Notes: generated by a model from the sequence alone, not told the origin. A DNA stretch of 64,000 nt from Rhodanobacter sp. AS-Z3 (GCF_029224025.1 NZ_CP119392.1:2131001-2195000); one strand, 5' to 3'; shown: positions 47,159-57,295, counted from the first letter of the stretch. A program made the numbers and translations.

Positions 47159-47207
47159 GCGAAGCTTGCGCTTGCGTCATCGCCGATGATGCAAGCGCAA
47201 GCTTCGC
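47159..47207 (+). promoter_or_regulatory. 22-bp hairpin in the rpsO leader
   Basis: Left arm 47159-47180 and right arm 47186-47207 are complementary over 22 bp with a single G-U pair and a 5-nt loop CGCCG. The arms contain a tandem GCTTGC. The right arm ends 11 nt before the AAGGA Shine-Dalgarno (47219-47223). A stem of this length is a natural RNase III substrate and could be a translation control element for S15. Confidence 0.8.
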
Positions 47208-47233
47208 ATCGCCTTATCAAGGAAACGTACTCC

Positions 47234-47503
47234 ATGTCCCTTACTGCAGAACAGACTGGCAAGATCATCGCTGATTTTGGCCGCGTGCCGAACGACACTG
47301 GCTCGACCGAAGTGCAGGTTGCACTGTTGTCCGCCCGTATCGACCATCTCACCGGCCACTTCAAGGAGCACAAGCAGGATCACCATTCCCGCCGTGGCCT
47401 GCTGAAGCTGGTCAATCAGCGCAAGCGTCTCATCAGCTATTTGAAGGACCGCGATCTGGCGCGCTACCAGACCCTGATCGAACGCCTCGGCCTGCGTCGC
47501 TGA
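47234..47503 (+). CDS. rpsO: 30S ribosomal protein S15
   Basis: 89 aa. [37 protein letters not shown] is the S15 signature that binds the 16S central domain. ATG 47234 ([11 protein letters not shown]) with AAGGA 10 nt upstream is chosen; the longer frame begins inside the leader hairpin. Followed by pnp, the conserved pair. Confidence 0.98.
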   Translation: MSLTAEQTGKIIADFGRVPNDTGSTEVQVALLSARIDHLTGHFKEHKQDHHSRRGLLKLVNQRKRLISYLKDRDLARYQTLIERLGLRR

Positions 47504-47511
47504 TTCGCGCG

Positions 47512-47566
47512 TGCGTTCATTCGTGAACGCAAAGATCAAGAAGCGCCCGACCGCGGGCGCACTTCT
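47512..47566 (+). other. two hairpins in the rpsO-pnp gap
   Basis: TGCGTTCA-TTCG-TGAACGCA (47512-47531) is a perfect 8-bp stem with a TTCG tetraloop. AGAAG-CGCCCG (47539-47549), loop ACCG, CGGGCG-CA-CTTCT (47554-47566) is an 11-bp stem with a 2-nt bulge. In E. coli the equivalent gap holds the RNase III site used in PNPase autoregulation. Confidence 0.75.
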
Positions 47567-47589
47567 CAATCAGATCAGGAATTAAGCAC

Positions 47590-49698
47590 GTGGCAAAAGT
47601 AACCAAGTCATTCCAGTACGGTAATCACGAAGTCACACTGGAGACGGGCGAAATTGCCCGCCAGGCATCCGGTGCGGTCATGGCCAGCATGGGCGGCACC
47701 GTGGTGCTGGTCACCGCCGTGGCCGCGACCAAGCAGAAGGAAGGTCAGGATTTCTTCCCGCTGACCGTCGACTACGTCGAGAAGTTCTATTCGGCCGGTC
47801 GCATTCCCGGTGGCTTCTTCAAGCGCGAAGGCCGTCCGACCGAGAAGGAGACGCTGACTTCGCGTCTGATCGATCGTCCGGTGCGCCCGCTGTTCCCGGA
47901 AGACTTCAAGAACGAAGTGCAGGTGATCGCCCAGGTCGTCTCGCTGAACCCGGAAGTTGACGGCGACATCGTTGCGCTGCTCGGCGCCTCCGCGGCACTG
48001 AGCCTGGCCGGTATCCCGTTCAAGGGCCCGATCGGCGCAGCACGCGTCGGTTACGCGAACGGCAAGTACCTGCTGAACCCGACCGCCACCGAGCTGAAGA
48101 CCTCCGAGCTGGATCTGGTGGTTGCCGGTACCGCTGGCGCGGTGCTGATGGTCGAGTCCGAAGCGCAACTGCTGTCCGAGGATGTGATGCTCGGCGCGGT
48201 CATGTTCGGTCACCAGCAGATGCAGACTGCGATCCGTGCGATCGCTGAACTGGCCACCGAGGCAGCTCGTCCGTCGTGGGACTGGAAGGCTCCGTCCGTC
48301 GATGCTTCGCTGGTGGCCGCCGTCAAGGGCGCGGTCGGTGATCAGCTGGCTGCCGCTTTCGCGGTGCGCGACAAGCTGGAGCGTCGTGACGCGATCTCCG
48401 CCATCAAGTCCGATGTGCTGGCTGGCCTCAAGGCACAGGCCGAAGAGAACGGCTGGTCTACCGGCGCGATGGCCAAGGAATTCGCCGAGCTTGAATACCA
48501 CACCATGCGCGACAGCGTGCTGAAGACCAAGGTGCGCATCGACGGCCGTCAGCTCGACGACGTGCGTGCGATCACCGCCCGCGTCGGCGTGTTGCCGCGC
48601 ACGCACGGTTCGGCACTGTTCACCCGCGGCGAAACCCAGGCACTGGTTGTCATCACGCTGGGCACCACGCGTGACGCGCAGATCATCGACGCACCGGGTG
48701 GCGAGTCGAAGGACCCGTTCCTGTTCCATTACAATTTCCCTCCGTTCTCGGTCGGTGAAGCGGGTCGTTTTGGTGCGCCGAAGCGTCGCGAGATCGGCCA
48801 CGGTCGCCTCGCCAAGCGCGGCGTGCAGGCGGTCAAGCCGAGCATCGAGGAATTCCCGTACGTTGTGCGCGTGGTCTCGGAAATCACCGAGTCCAACGGC
48901 TCCTCGTCGATGGCTTCGGTGTGCGGTTCCTCGCTGGCCATGATGGACGCGGGCATTCCACTGAAGGCTCCGGTGGCCGGTATCGCCATGGGTCTGGTCA
49001 AGGAAGGCAACGACTTCGTCGTGCTGTCCGACATCCTCGGCGACGAAGATCACCTCGGCGACATGGACTTCAAGGTAGCCGGTAGTGCCGAAGGCATCTC
49101 CGCGCTGCAGATGGACATCAAGATCGACGGCATCACCGAAGAGATCATGAAGGTTGCGCTGGCTCAGGCCAAGCAGGGTCGTCTGCACATCCTCGGCGAA
49201 ATGGCCAAGGCGCTGACCGAAGCCCGCACCGAGATGAGCGAGTTCGCGCCGCGCCTGATCACCATCAAGATCCATCCGGACAAGATCCGCGAAGTGATCG
49301 GCAAGGGTGGCGCGACGATCCGTTCGATCACCGAAGAAACCGGCACCACGATCGACATCACCGATGACGGCACCATCATCATCGGTTCGGTCAATCGCGA
49401 GGCGGGTGAAGCGGCGAAGAAGCGCATCGAGCAGATCACTTCCGACGTCGAGCCGGGTCGCATCTACGAAGGCAAGGTCGCCAAGCTGATGGACTTCGGT
49501 GCGTTCGTGACGATCATGCCCGGCAAGGATGGTCTGGTGCACGTGTCGCAGATTTCCGATGAGCGGGTCGAGAAGGTTTCCGACAAGCTGAAGGAAGGCG
49601 ACATCGTCAAGGTCAAGGTGCTGGAAGTAGACAAGCAAGGTCGTATCCGTCTGTCGATGAAGGCGGTAACCGAGGACGAACGCGCCGCTGGCGTCTGA
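47590..49698 (+). CDS. pnp: polyribonucleotide nucleotidyltransferase
   Basis: 702 aa phosphorolytic 3'-5' exoribonuclease and degradosome component. Two RNase PH domains (first starting near residue 10, second near 310), KH domain ([22 protein letters not shown]) and S1 domain ([23 protein letters not shown]) are in order. Full length. Ends before a hairpin. Confidence 0.98.
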   Translation: MAKVTKSFQYGNHEVTLETGEIARQASGAVMASMGGTVVLVTAVAATKQKEGQDFFPLTVDYVEKFYSAGRIPGGFFKREGRPTEKETLTSRLIDRPVRPLFPEDFKNEVQVIAQVVSLNPEVDGDIVALLGASAALSLAGIPFKGPIGAARVGYANGKYLLNPTATELKTSELDLVVAGTAGAVLMVESEAQLLSEDVMLGAVMFGHQQMQTAIRAIAELATEAARPSWDWKAPSVDASLVAAVKGAVGDQLAAAFAVRDKLERRDAISAIKSDVLAGLKAQAEENGWSTGAMAKEFAELEYHTMRDSVLKTKVRIDGRQLDDVRAITARVGVLPRTHGSALFTRGETQALVVITLGTTRDAQIIDAPGGESKDPFLFHYNFPPFSVGEAGRFGAPKRREIGHGRLAKRGVQAVKPSIEEFPYVVRVVSEITESNGSSSMASVCGSSLAMMDAGIPLKAPVAGIAMGLVKEGNDFVVLSDILGDEDHLGDMDFKVAGSAEGISALQMDIKIDGITEEIMKVALAQAKQGRLHILGEMAKALTEARTEMSEFAPRLITIKIHPDKIREVIGKGGATIRSITEETGTTIDITDDGTIIIGSVNREAGEAAKKRIEQITSDVEPGRIYEGKVAKLMDFGAFVTIMPGKDGLVHVSQISDERVEKVSDKLKEGDIVKVKVLEVDKQGRIRLSMKAVTEDERAAGV

Positions 49699-49723
49699 GT
49701 TCCCGCTTTGACAGCAGCAAGAT

Positions 49724-49758
49724 GAAGAAGGCCCGGCTTACGTCGGGCCTTCTTCGTT
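49724..49758 (+). terminator. terminator after pnp
   Basis: GAAGAAGGCCCG (49724-49735), loop of 8, CGGGCCTTCTTC (49744-49755). Twelve perfect pairs; the T-run is within the arm and weak after it. Confidence 0.75.
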
Positions 49759-49789
49759 ATGGTCGCGATGATTTTGCATGGTGGCGATT

Positions 49790-49798
49790 TGCTAGGAT
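49790..49798 (+). promoter_or_regulatory. extended -10 promoter for phaE
   Basis: TGC-TAGGAT (49790-49798) forms an extended -10; the -35 region is poor. Transcription would start about 20 nt before phaE. Confidence 0.4.
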
Positions 49799-49825
49799 GG
49801 TGGAACCGTTGAAGAGGATGTACCG

Positions 49826-50947
49826 ATGGCCGATCCCGCAAGTGATTTCATGAAGGACTATCAGGCGTTGGCACAGCAGTCGTGGGACTCCTGGACGCGG
49901 CAGCTCCAGCAGCAACCTGCAGCGAATCCGTTTGCACCGCCGCCGTCACAGGCCACCGGTGGAGATACGCTTGAACGCACGCTGGCTGGCCTGAAAGGGT
50001 ATTTCGACTGGATGCAGAATGCTGCAAGCAGCGGTGTCAGTAATCGGCCATCCAACGACTGGCAGCAGCAGTTGCAACAGATGTTCGGCGGTGCCAGCCA
50101 GCCTTTCGCGCAGGCTTTTGGCGGTATCGACAGTGCCGGCGCGCAGAGTTTTGCCCGACAGTGGCAGTCATGGTCGCAGGCAGCTCAGCGCAGCGGCTTC
50201 GGCGACATGCCGGGAGCGCACGGCCCGACCCCGGCCTTCGGCATGGATCGCGAACAGCAGATGCAACAGCAGGAGCTGGGCATGGCCATGCTGGCGTCGA
50301 TGCAGGCGTCGGCCAAATATCAGGAGCTGATCCAGCGCGCCAATACGCAAGGCATGCAGCGCTTGCAGCAAAAGCTGGCTGAACATGCCGCGCCGGGCCG
50401 GCAGGTCGATTCGCTGAAGGGTCTATACGACCTGTGGGTGGATGCGTCGGAGGAAGCTTATGCGGGCATCGCGTTGTCCGACGAGTTCCGCGTTGCTTAC
50501 GGCGAGATGGTCAACACCCAGATGCGCGTGCGCCAGCTGCAGCAGAAACAGACCGAGCAGCTGTGCCAGCAATTGGGTGTGCCCACGCGCAGCGAGGTGT
50601 CGAGCCTCGGTGAACGGCTGCAGGCCTTGCGCCGCGAGTTCCGCGCAAGCCAGACGGGTGATGGCAGCGATCACACTGGCGAGATCATGGCTTTGCGACG
50701 AGAAGTAGCTGCGTTGAAGCGCCAACTGGGCAACGCTGTTCCCGCCAAGCCTGCAGCGAAGAAAGCCGCTCCCGCGCGAGCACCCGTGGTCACGAAGAAA
50801 TCTGCACCGGCGAAGAAGCCTGCAGCAGCAAAGAAGCCTGCACCGGCGAAGAAGCCCGTAGCAGCAAAGAAGCCTGCTGCGGCGAAGAGTACGCGCAAGT
50901 CTGCTGCAGCATCCAAATCCACGGCCACCGCGCGCAAGCGCAAATAA
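49826..50947 (+). CDS. phaE: class III polyhydroxyalkanoate synthase subunit PhaE with a basic Lys/Ala/Pro tail
   Basis: 373 aa. PhaE pairs with PhaC to polymerise (R)-3-hydroxyacyl-CoA. The Gln/Met-rich helical part (residues 1-290), including LYDLWVDASEEAYAGIALSDEF and the LGVPTRSEV segment, is PhaE-like, and phaC follows 12 bp later. The last 60 or so residues are repeated AAKKPA units with interspersed Lys/Arg (ending ATARKRK). Such a histone-H1-like tail is known from PhaF-type phasins and binds DNA. A fusion of both roles is inferred. Confidence 0.85.
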   Translation: MADPASDFMKDYQALAQQSWDSWTRQLQQQPAANPFAPPPSQATGGDTLERTLAGLKGYFDWMQNAASSGVSNRPSNDWQQQLQQMFGGASQPFAQAFGGIDSAGAQSFARQWQSWSQAAQRSGFGDMPGAHGPTPAFGMDREQQMQQQELGMAMLASMQASAKYQELIQRANTQGMQRLQQKLAEHAAPGRQVDSLKGLYDLWVDASEEAYAGIALSDEFRVAYGEMVNTQMRVRQLQQKQTEQLCQQLGVPTRSEVSSLGERLQALRREFRASQTGDGSDHTGEIMALRREVAALKRQLGNAVPAKPAAKKAAPARAPVVTKKSAPAKKPAAAKKPAPAKKPVAAKKPAAAKSTRKSAAASKSTATARKRK

Positions 50948-50959
50948 AGGAGCGTCGCC

Positions 50960-52027
50960 ATGCAGACCCCCATGCACATCGACCCGACCAAGGCGCTGAC
51001 CGACATGGCGGCATTCCAGCGCAAGCTGGCTGCCGGCATGGCCAACCTGCGCGGCATGCGCGAGCCCGAATACGCCAATACGCCACGCGAGCTGGTCTAC
51101 CGCGAGGACAAGCTCAAGGTCTGGCATTTTACTGGTCACGGCAAGACCACTTCGAAGACGCCGCTGCTGATCGTCTATGCGCTGGTCAACACGGTGTGGA
51201 TGACCGATCTGCAAGCCGATCGCTCGATGGTGCGCAACCTGCTGGAGCAGGGTGAGGACGTTTACCTGATTGACTGGGGCTATCCCGATGGCGCCGACCG
51301 CTGGCTAACGCTGGACGATTACATCAACGGTTATCTTGACCGCTGCGTCGACGCGGTGCGTGCGCGCCACGACCTGGATGCGATCAACTTGCTGGGCATC
51401 TGCCAGGGCGGCGCGTTTTCGCTGTGCTACACGGCGCTGCACGCGGACAAGGTTAAAAACCTGATCACCATGGTGACCCCGGTGGATTTCCACACGCCCG
51501 ACAACATGCTGTCGAGCTGGTGTCGCAACATGGACGTGGACTTGTTTGTCGACACCATGGGCAATATTCCTGCCGGGCTGATGAACTACGTCTACCTCAC
51601 ACTCAAGCCGGTGCGACTGAATCAGCAGAAGTACATCGGCATGGTCGACATCCTCGACAACCCGGCCGAGCTGGAGAATTTCCTGCGCATGGAGCGCTGG
51701 ATCTTTGATTCACCCGACCAGGCGGGCGAAGCGTTCCGCCAGTTCATCAAGGATTTCTACCAAGGCAACAAGCTGGTCAAGGGCACGCTGGAGATCGGCG
51801 GCCAGAGCATTGATCTGGGCATGATTACCCAGCCGGTGCTGAACATCTTTGCCGAGCAGGACCATCTGGTTCCACCGGATGCCTCGCGCGCGCTGGGCAA
51901 GCATGTGGGTACCACCGATTACACCCAACTGGCGTTCAAGGGCGGTCACATCGGCATCTATGTTTCCGGTCGAGCCCAGCGCGAGGTGCCTCCGGCGATT
52001 CACCAGTGGCTGCGTCAACGCAGCTGA
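50960..52027 (+). CDS. phaC: class III polyhydroxyalkanoate synthase subunit PhaC
   Basis: 355 aa alpha/beta-hydrolase-like polymerase. The lipase-like box is GICQGG with nucleophile Cys; FAEQDHLVPP supplies Asp and FKGGHIGIYVSG the His. Length is that of class III, which needs PhaE. A strong AAAGGAG lies 8 nt before the ATG. Coupled with phaE. Confidence 0.95.
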   Translation: MQTPMHIDPTKALTDMAAFQRKLAAGMANLRGMREPEYANTPRELVYREDKLKVWHFTGHGKTTSKTPLLIVYALVNTVWMTDLQADRSMVRNLLEQGEDVYLIDWGYPDGADRWLTLDDYINGYLDRCVDAVRARHDLDAINLLGICQGGAFSLCYTALHADKVKNLITMVTPVDFHTPDNMLSSWCRNMDVDLFVDTMGNIPAGLMNYVYLTLKPVRLNQQKYIGMVDILDNPAELENFLRMERWIFDSPDQAGEAFRQFIKDFYQGNKLVKGTLEIGGQSIDLGMITQPVLNIFAEQDHLVPPDASRALGKHVGTTDYTQLAFKGGHIGIYVSGRAQREVPPAIHQWLRQRS

Positions 52028-52078
52028 ACGTACTCGCCTGTCGTGCGCAATCACGGCGCGGCAGGCGATAATGGATGG

Positions 52079-53098
52079 ATGAAACCATCTGCTGATACCC
52101 ACGATTCCATCCGCGCCGTGCAATGGCGCGGTGATCATCTGCGTCTGCTTGACCAGCGTCTGCTTCCCGCCGAGGAAAGCTGGATCGCCTGTCGGGATGC
52201 CATGCAGGTGACCGAAGCGATCCGCAACCTTGCCGTGCGCGGAGCGCCGGCGATCGGCATTGCGGCGGCCTGGGGTGTGGCAATGGCGGCCCAGCAGGGT
52301 GTTCCGCTGGAGCCGGTATTGGCGACCTTGCGTGCCGCACGTCCCACTGCGGTGAACCTGATGTGGGCACTGGACCGCATGAAGAAACGCATCGCTGCGG
52401 GTGCCGGCGCTGACGAACTTTTGCGTGAAGCGCAGGCGATTCAGGACGAAGATCTGGCCGCCAATCGGAAGATGGGCGAGTTGGGGGCGTCGCTGATCAC
52501 AGCTGGCTCGGGCGTGTTGACCCACTGCAATACCGGCTCGCTGGCCACGGCCGGCTACGGCACCGCGCTTGGCGTGATCCGCGCTGGCGTGGCCAACGGG
52601 CGGATCGCCCGCGTTTACGCCGGGGAAACCCGCCCATGGCAGCAGGGTGCGCGACTGACCATGTGGGAATTGGTGCGCGATGGTATTCCCGCCCAACTGA
52701 TCGCCGACTCTGCCGCCGCTCATCTGATGAAGTCCGGTGCGGTGCAATGGGTGATCGTCGGCGCCGATCGGATCGCGGCCAACGGTGACACTGCCAACAA
52801 GATCGGCACTTATCAATTGGCGATTGCAGCGAAATACCATGGCGTGAAATTCATGGTGGTGGCACCGTCCTCGACGGTCGACATGGCTACCGGCACGGGC
52901 GAGGAAATCGAGATCGAATTGCGCGATGCAGCTGAGTTGTTGAGCACGGCGGGAAGGCGCACGGTCGTCGAAGGTGCACAGGCGTGGAATCCTGTCTTCG
53001 ATGTGGCGCCGGCAGAACTCATTGATGCCATCGTGACCGAACGTGGCGTGATCGAGCGTCCGAACAGCCTTGCCATGCAGGCGATGTTCGGCTGGTAG
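52079..53098 (+). CDS. mtnA: S-methyl-5-thioribose-1-phosphate isomerase
   Basis: 339 aa methionine-salvage enzyme. [56 protein letters not shown] and [21 protein letters not shown] are diagnostic, including the catalytic Cys and Asp. ATG 52079 is chosen over a GTG 12 codons upstream. No other methionine-salvage gene is nearby. Confidence 0.95.
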   Translation: MKPSADTHDSIRAVQWRGDHLRLLDQRLLPAEESWIACRDAMQVTEAIRNLAVRGAPAIGIAAAWGVAMAAQQGVPLEPVLATLRAARPTAVNLMWALDRMKKRIAAGAGADELLREAQAIQDEDLAANRKMGELGASLITAGSGVLTHCNTGSLATAGYGTALGVIRAGVANGRIARVYAGETRPWQQGARLTMWELVRDGIPAQLIADSAAAHLMKSGAVQWVIVGADRIAANGDTANKIGTYQLAIAAKYHGVKFMVVAPSSTVDMATGTGEEIEIELRDAAELLSTAGRRTVVEGAQAWNPVFDVAPAELIDAIVTERGVIERPNSLAMQAMFGW

Positions 53099-53409
53099 GC
53101 GTGCCATCACAGGCTGATCTGAACGCTTGCAGAGACCCTTCGGCCGCACCATTCGCGGCCGGCGCAGCCGTTGGCCCGACTGCGTGTCAGCCGCTTTCAT
53201 CGGTGTTGCGCTGATCAATATTTAAGCAACCTGCAGGGTGCTGCGCGTGCGTCGCGAGTGACGCATGTAAATCATTGATTGCAAAAGATTAAATACTGTC
53301 GTTTTAGGTGCTGTCGTGCTACACTTTACCGGTTGATTTCGGGTCACTTGCGCACGCGCTGGAGGCGCGGCGCCAGCGTCCTTTTTTTTGTCATCAAGGA
53401 AGCCGATTC
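53099..53409 (+). other. 311-bp non-coding region upstream of gyrA
   Basis: No gene seen. It becomes A+T-rich around 53210-53300. An inverted repeat TGCGTC-GCGAGT-GACGCA (53248-53265) lies about 55 bp upstream of the promoter -10, and a T-run precedes the gyrA Shine-Dalgarno (AAGGAAG). No terminator for mtnA is evident. Confidence 0.6.
53317..53325 (+). promoter_or_regulatory. extended -10 promoter of gyrA
   Basis: TGC-TACACT (53317-53325), a good extended -10; the -35 (TGTCGT) is weak. Leader of about 77 nt. Confidence 0.5.
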
Positions 53410-56025
53410 ATGGCAGAACTCGCCAAAGAAATCATTCGCGTCAACATCGAAGACGAGATGCGCCAAAGCTACCTCGATTACGCCATGAGCGTGATCGTGG
53501 GCCGCGCACTTCCCGATGTACGTGATGGTCTGAAACCCGTGCATCGTCGTGTGCTGTTCGCGATGAGCGAGCTGGGCAACGTCTGGAACAAGCCGTACAA
53601 GAAATCGGCGCGCGTGGTCGGTGACGTGATCGGTAAATACCATCCGCACGGTGACCAGTCGGTTTACGACGCGATCGTGCGCATGGCGCAGCCGTTTTCG
53701 CTGCGCTACATGCTGGTCGATGGCCAAGGCAACTTCGGCTCGGTTGACGGCGACAACGCGGCGGCCATGCGATACACCGAGGTGCGCATGTCGCGCCTCA
53801 CCCACGAGCTGCTGGCCGACATCGACAAGGACACCGTCGACTTCGGTTTCAACTACGACGAGAGCGAGCGCGAGCCGCTGGTGCTGCCGTCGCGCGTGCC
53901 GACCTTGCTGGTGAATGGTTCATCCGGCATCGCGGTTGGCATGGCCACCAACATCCCGCCGCACAATCTCAACGAAGTCATTGCCGCGACGATCGCACTG
54001 ATCGATGAGCCCGCGCTCAGCATCGACGATCTGATGCATTACATCCCGGGTCCGGACTTCCCGACCTACGGCATCATCAACGGTTCGTCCGGCATCATCG
54101 AGGCGTACCGTACCGGTCGTGGCCGCATTCTGGTGCGGGCCAAGGCCGAGATCGAGACCGAAGCCAATGGCCGCGAAACGATCCTCATCCACGAACTGCC
54201 GTACCAGGTAAACAAGGCGCGGCTGATCGAGAAGATCGCCGAGCTGGTCAAGGAAAAGAAGCTCGAAGGCATCAGCGAGCTGCGCGACGAGTCCGACAAG
54301 GACGGCATGCGTGTGGTCATCGAAATCCGCAAGGATGCGATGGGCGATGTGGTGCTGAACAACCTGTTCCAGCAAACCCAGATGCAGGTGACCTTCGGCA
54401 TCAATATGGTGGCCCTGCTGGATGGCCAGCCGAAGTTGCTTAACCTCAAGGACATTCTCGAGGCGTTCATTCGCCATCGTCGCGAAGTCGTTACCCGGCG
54501 CACCATCTTCGAACTGCGCAAGGCACGTGCCCGCGCGCATATCCTCGAAGGTCTGACGGTGGCGCTGGCCAACATCGACGAAATGATCGAGTTGATCAAG
54601 ACCTCGGCCTCGCCAGCGGAAGCACGCGAGCGCATGCTGGCGCGCAAGTGGCAGCCGGGCATGGTGGGCGCGCTGCTTTCTGCCGCCGGTGCCGATGCCT
54701 CGCGTCCGGAAGACATGGACCCGCGTGAAGGCCTGAAGGCCGACGGCTACCAGTTGTCCGAAGTGCAGGCCCAGGAAATCCTGGCGATGCGCTTGCACCG
54801 TCTGACCGGGCTGGAGCAGGAAAAGCTTTCCGACGAATACCGCCAGATCCTGGAGGCGATTCGCGCGCTGATCGAGATTCTGGAGAACCCGAACCGCTTG
54901 CTGGAAGTGATCCGCGAAGAACTCGAAGCGATCAAGGCCGAGTTCGGCGATGCACGCCGCACGGATATCCAGCATTCGCAGGAAGACCTCAATGTACTCG
55001 ATCTGATCGCGTCGGAAGACGTCGTGGTCACGCTGTCGCACACCGGTTACATCAAGCGCCAGCCGGCCAGCACGTATCGCGCGCAGAAGCGGGGTGGCAA
55101 GGGCCGTTCGGCTTCCGCACTGAAGGATGAGGATTTCGTCGAGCAGCTGTGGGTGGTCAATACGCATGACACCTTGCTGGCCTTTACCAGCATCGGTCGC
55201 GTCTACTGGCAGAAGGTCTACCAGATTCCGGAATCCGGCCCCGGTGCGCGCGGCAAGCCGATCATCAATCTGCTGCCGCTGGGCGAGGGCGAGAAAGTAC
55301 AGGCGGTGTTGCCGATCCGCGAGTATGCGGAAGATCGCTTTGTGTTCTTCGCCACCAAGCACGGTACGGTCAAGAAAACCCCGCTGAACGAGTTTGCGTT
55401 CCAGCTGCAGAAGGGCAAGCTGGCGATCAAGCTGCATGACGACGATGCGCTGGTCAATGTGGAAATGACTGATGGCAACAGCGACATTCTGTTGTTCGCT
55501 TCGAACGGCAAGGTCAATCGTTTCGACGAGAACACCGTGCGTTCGATGGGTCGTACTGCGGCTGGTGTGCGCGGGATGAAGCTGATTGGCGGGGCCGAGG
55601 TGGTGTCGCTGATCGTCGCGGCGGAAGGCGATATTCTCACCGCCACCGCTCGTGGTTACGGCAAGCGCACCGAGTTGGTCGAGTTCACCAAGAAGGGGCG
55701 TGGTACGCAAGGTGTCATTGGCATCCAGTGTTCCGAGCGCAATGGTCCGCTGGTCGGTGCGGTGCAGGTCACCGAGGCGCACGAGCTGATGCTGATTTCG
55801 GATCAGGGCACGCTGGTGCGCACCCGTGTCGCCGAAGTTTCGCAGCTCAGCCGCAATACCCAGGGTGTCACCCTGATCAAGCTGCCGGCTGACGAGACCC
55901 TGGTCAGCGTGATGCGGCTGGATGCGGAAGAGGACAATGCTGAGGATGTGATGGTCGCCGACGACGCCAGTCCATCCAGCCACAACGACGCCGCAGCCAT
56001 CGAGCCAACCTCGACTGACGAGTGA
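53410..56025 (+). CDS. gyrA: DNA gyrase subunit A
   Basis: 871 aa. Type II topoisomerase breakage-reunion subunit, active-site Tyr122 in MRYTEVRM. Start at ATG 53410 ([11 protein letters not shown]) aligns residue for residue with E. coli GyrA, so numbering is direct. The quinolone-determining region reads [10 protein letters not shown]: Gln83, Ser84, Asp87, where E. coli has Ser83. The C-terminal beta-pinwheel repeats with the GyrA box QRGGKG-like KRGGKGRSA are present, and the tail is acidic. Confidence 0.98.
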   Translation: MAELAKEIIRVNIEDEMRQSYLDYAMSVIVGRALPDVRDGLKPVHRRVLFAMSELGNVWNKPYKKSARVVGDVIGKYHPHGDQSVYDAIVRMAQPFSLRYMLVDGQGNFGSVDGDNAAAMRYTEVRMSRLTHELLADIDKDTVDFGFNYDESEREPLVLPSRVPTLLVNGSSGIAVGMATNIPPHNLNEVIAATIALIDEPALSIDDLMHYIPGPDFPTYGIINGSSGIIEAYRTGRGRILVRAKAEIETEANGRETILIHELPYQVNKARLIEKIAELVKEKKLEGISELRDESDKDGMRVVIEIRKDAMGDVVLNNLFQQTQMQVTFGINMVALLDGQPKLLNLKDILEAFIRHRREVVTRRTIFELRKARARAHILEGLTVALANIDEMIELIKTSASPAEARERMLARKWQPGMVGALLSAAGADASRPEDMDPREGLKADGYQLSEVQAQEILAMRLHRLTGLEQEKLSDEYRQILEAIRALIEILENPNRLLEVIREELEAIKAEFGDARRTDIQHSQEDLNVLDLIASEDVVVTLSHTGYIKRQPASTYRAQKRGGKGRSASALKDEDFVEQLWVVNTHDTLLAFTSIGRVYWQKVYQIPESGPGARGKPIINLLPLGEGEKVQAVLPIREYAEDRFVFFATKHGTVKKTPLNEFAFQLQKGKLAIKLHDDDALVNVEMTDGNSDILLFASNGKVNRFDENTVRSMGRTAAGVRGMKLIGGAEVVSLIVAAEGDILTATARGYGKRTELVEFTKKGRGTQGVIGIQCSERNGPLVGAVQVTEAHELMLISDQGTLVRTRVAEVSQLSRNTQGVTLIKLPADETLVSVMRLDAEEDNAEDVMVADDASPSSHNDAAAIEPTSTDE

Positions 56026-56046
56026 GTTTGATGCCAGCGTGAAATG

Positions 56047-56076
56047 AAAAGAGCCCCGGCATGCCGGGGCTCTTTT
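56047..56076 (+). terminator. intrinsic terminator after gyrA
   Basis: AAAAGAGCCCCGG (56047-56059), loop CATG, CCGGGGCTCTTTT (56064-56076). Thirteen perfect pairs ending in a T-run. Confidence 0.92.
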
Positions 56077-56222
56077 TATCTGGGTGTTTGACGGCTGCTG
56101 GCATGGGTGGTTGCAGGAGCGCCGGGAATCTATAGGTTCCATTTTGCCGGCTATAGCTCAGATTCCCCAATCAGGACGACTGCCCCCAGGTTGCCGGAGA
56201 ACCCATCCGCCGGCTTCCCACG

Positions 56223-56705
56223 TCAGCCGCCAACAAGGGCCAGTATCGCTTCGGCACTGGTAACGCGAAACTCACCGGGGGCTTCCAGCTCCAGCAAGCG
56301 CACTACGCCGTCCTCCGCATACAGGGCGAAGCGGCGAGCGCGCAGGCCCATGCCGAAGGCAGTGCCGTCCAGTTCCAGTCCCAGGGCCCGGGTAAAGCTG
56401 CCGTTGCCATCGGCCAGCATCAGCAAGCCAGCGGGAACCTGTTGCGATGCGGCCCAGGCTTGCATCACGAAGCCGTCGTTGACGGCCAGACACATCACCG
56501 TGATGCCGCTTTGGCGGAACGCATCGAAATGCTCCGTGTAGCCGGGCAGGTGTTTGTTCGAGCAGGTCGGCGTGAATGCGCCGGGCACGCCGAACAGCAC
56601 GACCTTGCGTCCGGCGAACAGTGCGCCGGTCTGTGCTGGCTTGATGTCGCCATCGATGCACTGCAGGCTGACATCGGGAATCGTTTCGCCGGGTTGAATG
56701 CTCAT
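56223..56705 (-). CDS. peroxiredoxin (Prx5 type)
   Basis: 160 aa. Reduces H2O2 and organic peroxides. Peroxidatic Cys48 in FGVPGAFTPTCSNKHLPGY is the Prx5 signature; no second conserved Cys is obvious apart from Cys72-like LAVND region neighbours, so it may be 1-Cys and use glutathione or glutaredoxin. No signal peptide. It is divergent from hsp20 with a 137-bp shared upstream region. Confidence 0.93.
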   Translation of the reverse strand: MSIQPGETIPDVSLQCIDGDIKPAQTGALFAGRKVVLFGVPGAFTPTCSNKHLPGYTEHFDAFRQSGITVMCLAVNDGFVMQAWAASQQVPAGLLMLADGNGSFTRALGLELDGTAFGMGLRARRFALYAEDGVVRLLELEAPGEFRVTSAEAILALVGG

Positions 56706-56767
56706 TGCGGATCTCGGTGGGGGATAGGTGAGCCTCCATGCTAAAGCGACGGCTGCCGGCTTGTCGC

Positions 56768-56794
56768 CTTGAATCGTCGGCGAGCGTACCTATT
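56768..56794 (+). promoter_or_regulatory. candidate heat-shock (sigma-32) promoter for hsp20
   Basis: CTTGAA (56768-56773), 15 bp, CCTATT (56789-56794). The -35 matches the sigma-32 consensus well, the -10 partly. Placement, about 48 bp before an Hsp20 start, fits. Confidence 0.5.
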
Positions 56795-56842
56795 TTCTCC
56801 GTCAGGCGGTAATCCACCGCAATCTGTTCGAGGAGAGTCGCA

Positions 56843-57295
56843 ATGAATCTGAATCGTCACGGTATCTGGAACACAAACCATGGTCTGCCCGAGGAACTTC
56901 GTCAGGCATTCGACCGTTTCCTGCAGCCGGAAGACGGCGATGCATCCAACGTGGTCACCAGTCAGTGGGCGCCGCGCGTGGATATTCGCGAAGACGAGCA
57001 GCGCTTCGTGATCCTGGCCGATATCCCCGGCGTGGACCCGGCGCAGATCGAAGTGAGCATGGACAAGGGCATCCTCACCATCAAGGGCGAGCGCGAGCCC
57101 GGTGGCGTGGAAGACAGCGGCAAGTTCACCCGCGTCGAACGTGCGCGGGGTGCTTTCCATCGTCGTTTTGGGCTGCCCGACAGCGCCGACGCCGATGGCA
57201 TTACCGCCACCGGCAAGTTGGGTGTGCTGGAAATCGTGATACCGAAGAAGGCGCAGGCAACGCCGCGACGCATTACCATCAACGCAAGCCACTGA
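56843..57295 (+). CDS. Hsp20/alpha-crystallin family chaperone
   Basis: 150 aa small heat-shock protein that holds unfolding proteins. The alpha-crystallin domain spans about 40-145: PRVDIREDEQRFVILADIPGV, ISMDKGILTIKGER-like VSMDKGILTIKGER and RRFGLPDSADADGITATGKLGVLEIVIPKK. SD AGGAG lies 7 nt before the ATG. A terminator follows, then cbpA. Confidence 0.95.
   Translation: MNLNRHGIWNTNHGLPEELRQAFDRFLQPEDGDASNVVTSQWAPRVDIREDEQRFVILADIPGVDPAQIEVSMDKGILTIKGEREPGGVEDSGKFTRVERARGAFHRRFGLPDSADADGITATGKLGVLEIVIPKKAQATPRRITINASH

Noticed and set aside
56795-56837. RNA thermometer before hsp20: TTCTCC (56795-56800) could pair with the Shine-Dalgarno GGAGAG (56832-56837) around a small GCGGT/ACCGC hairpin
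   Set aside because: If the sigma-32-type promoter is right, transcription begins about 56801, so the anti-Shine-Dalgarno strand would not be in the mRNA. No ROSE-like U(U/C)GCU motif either.
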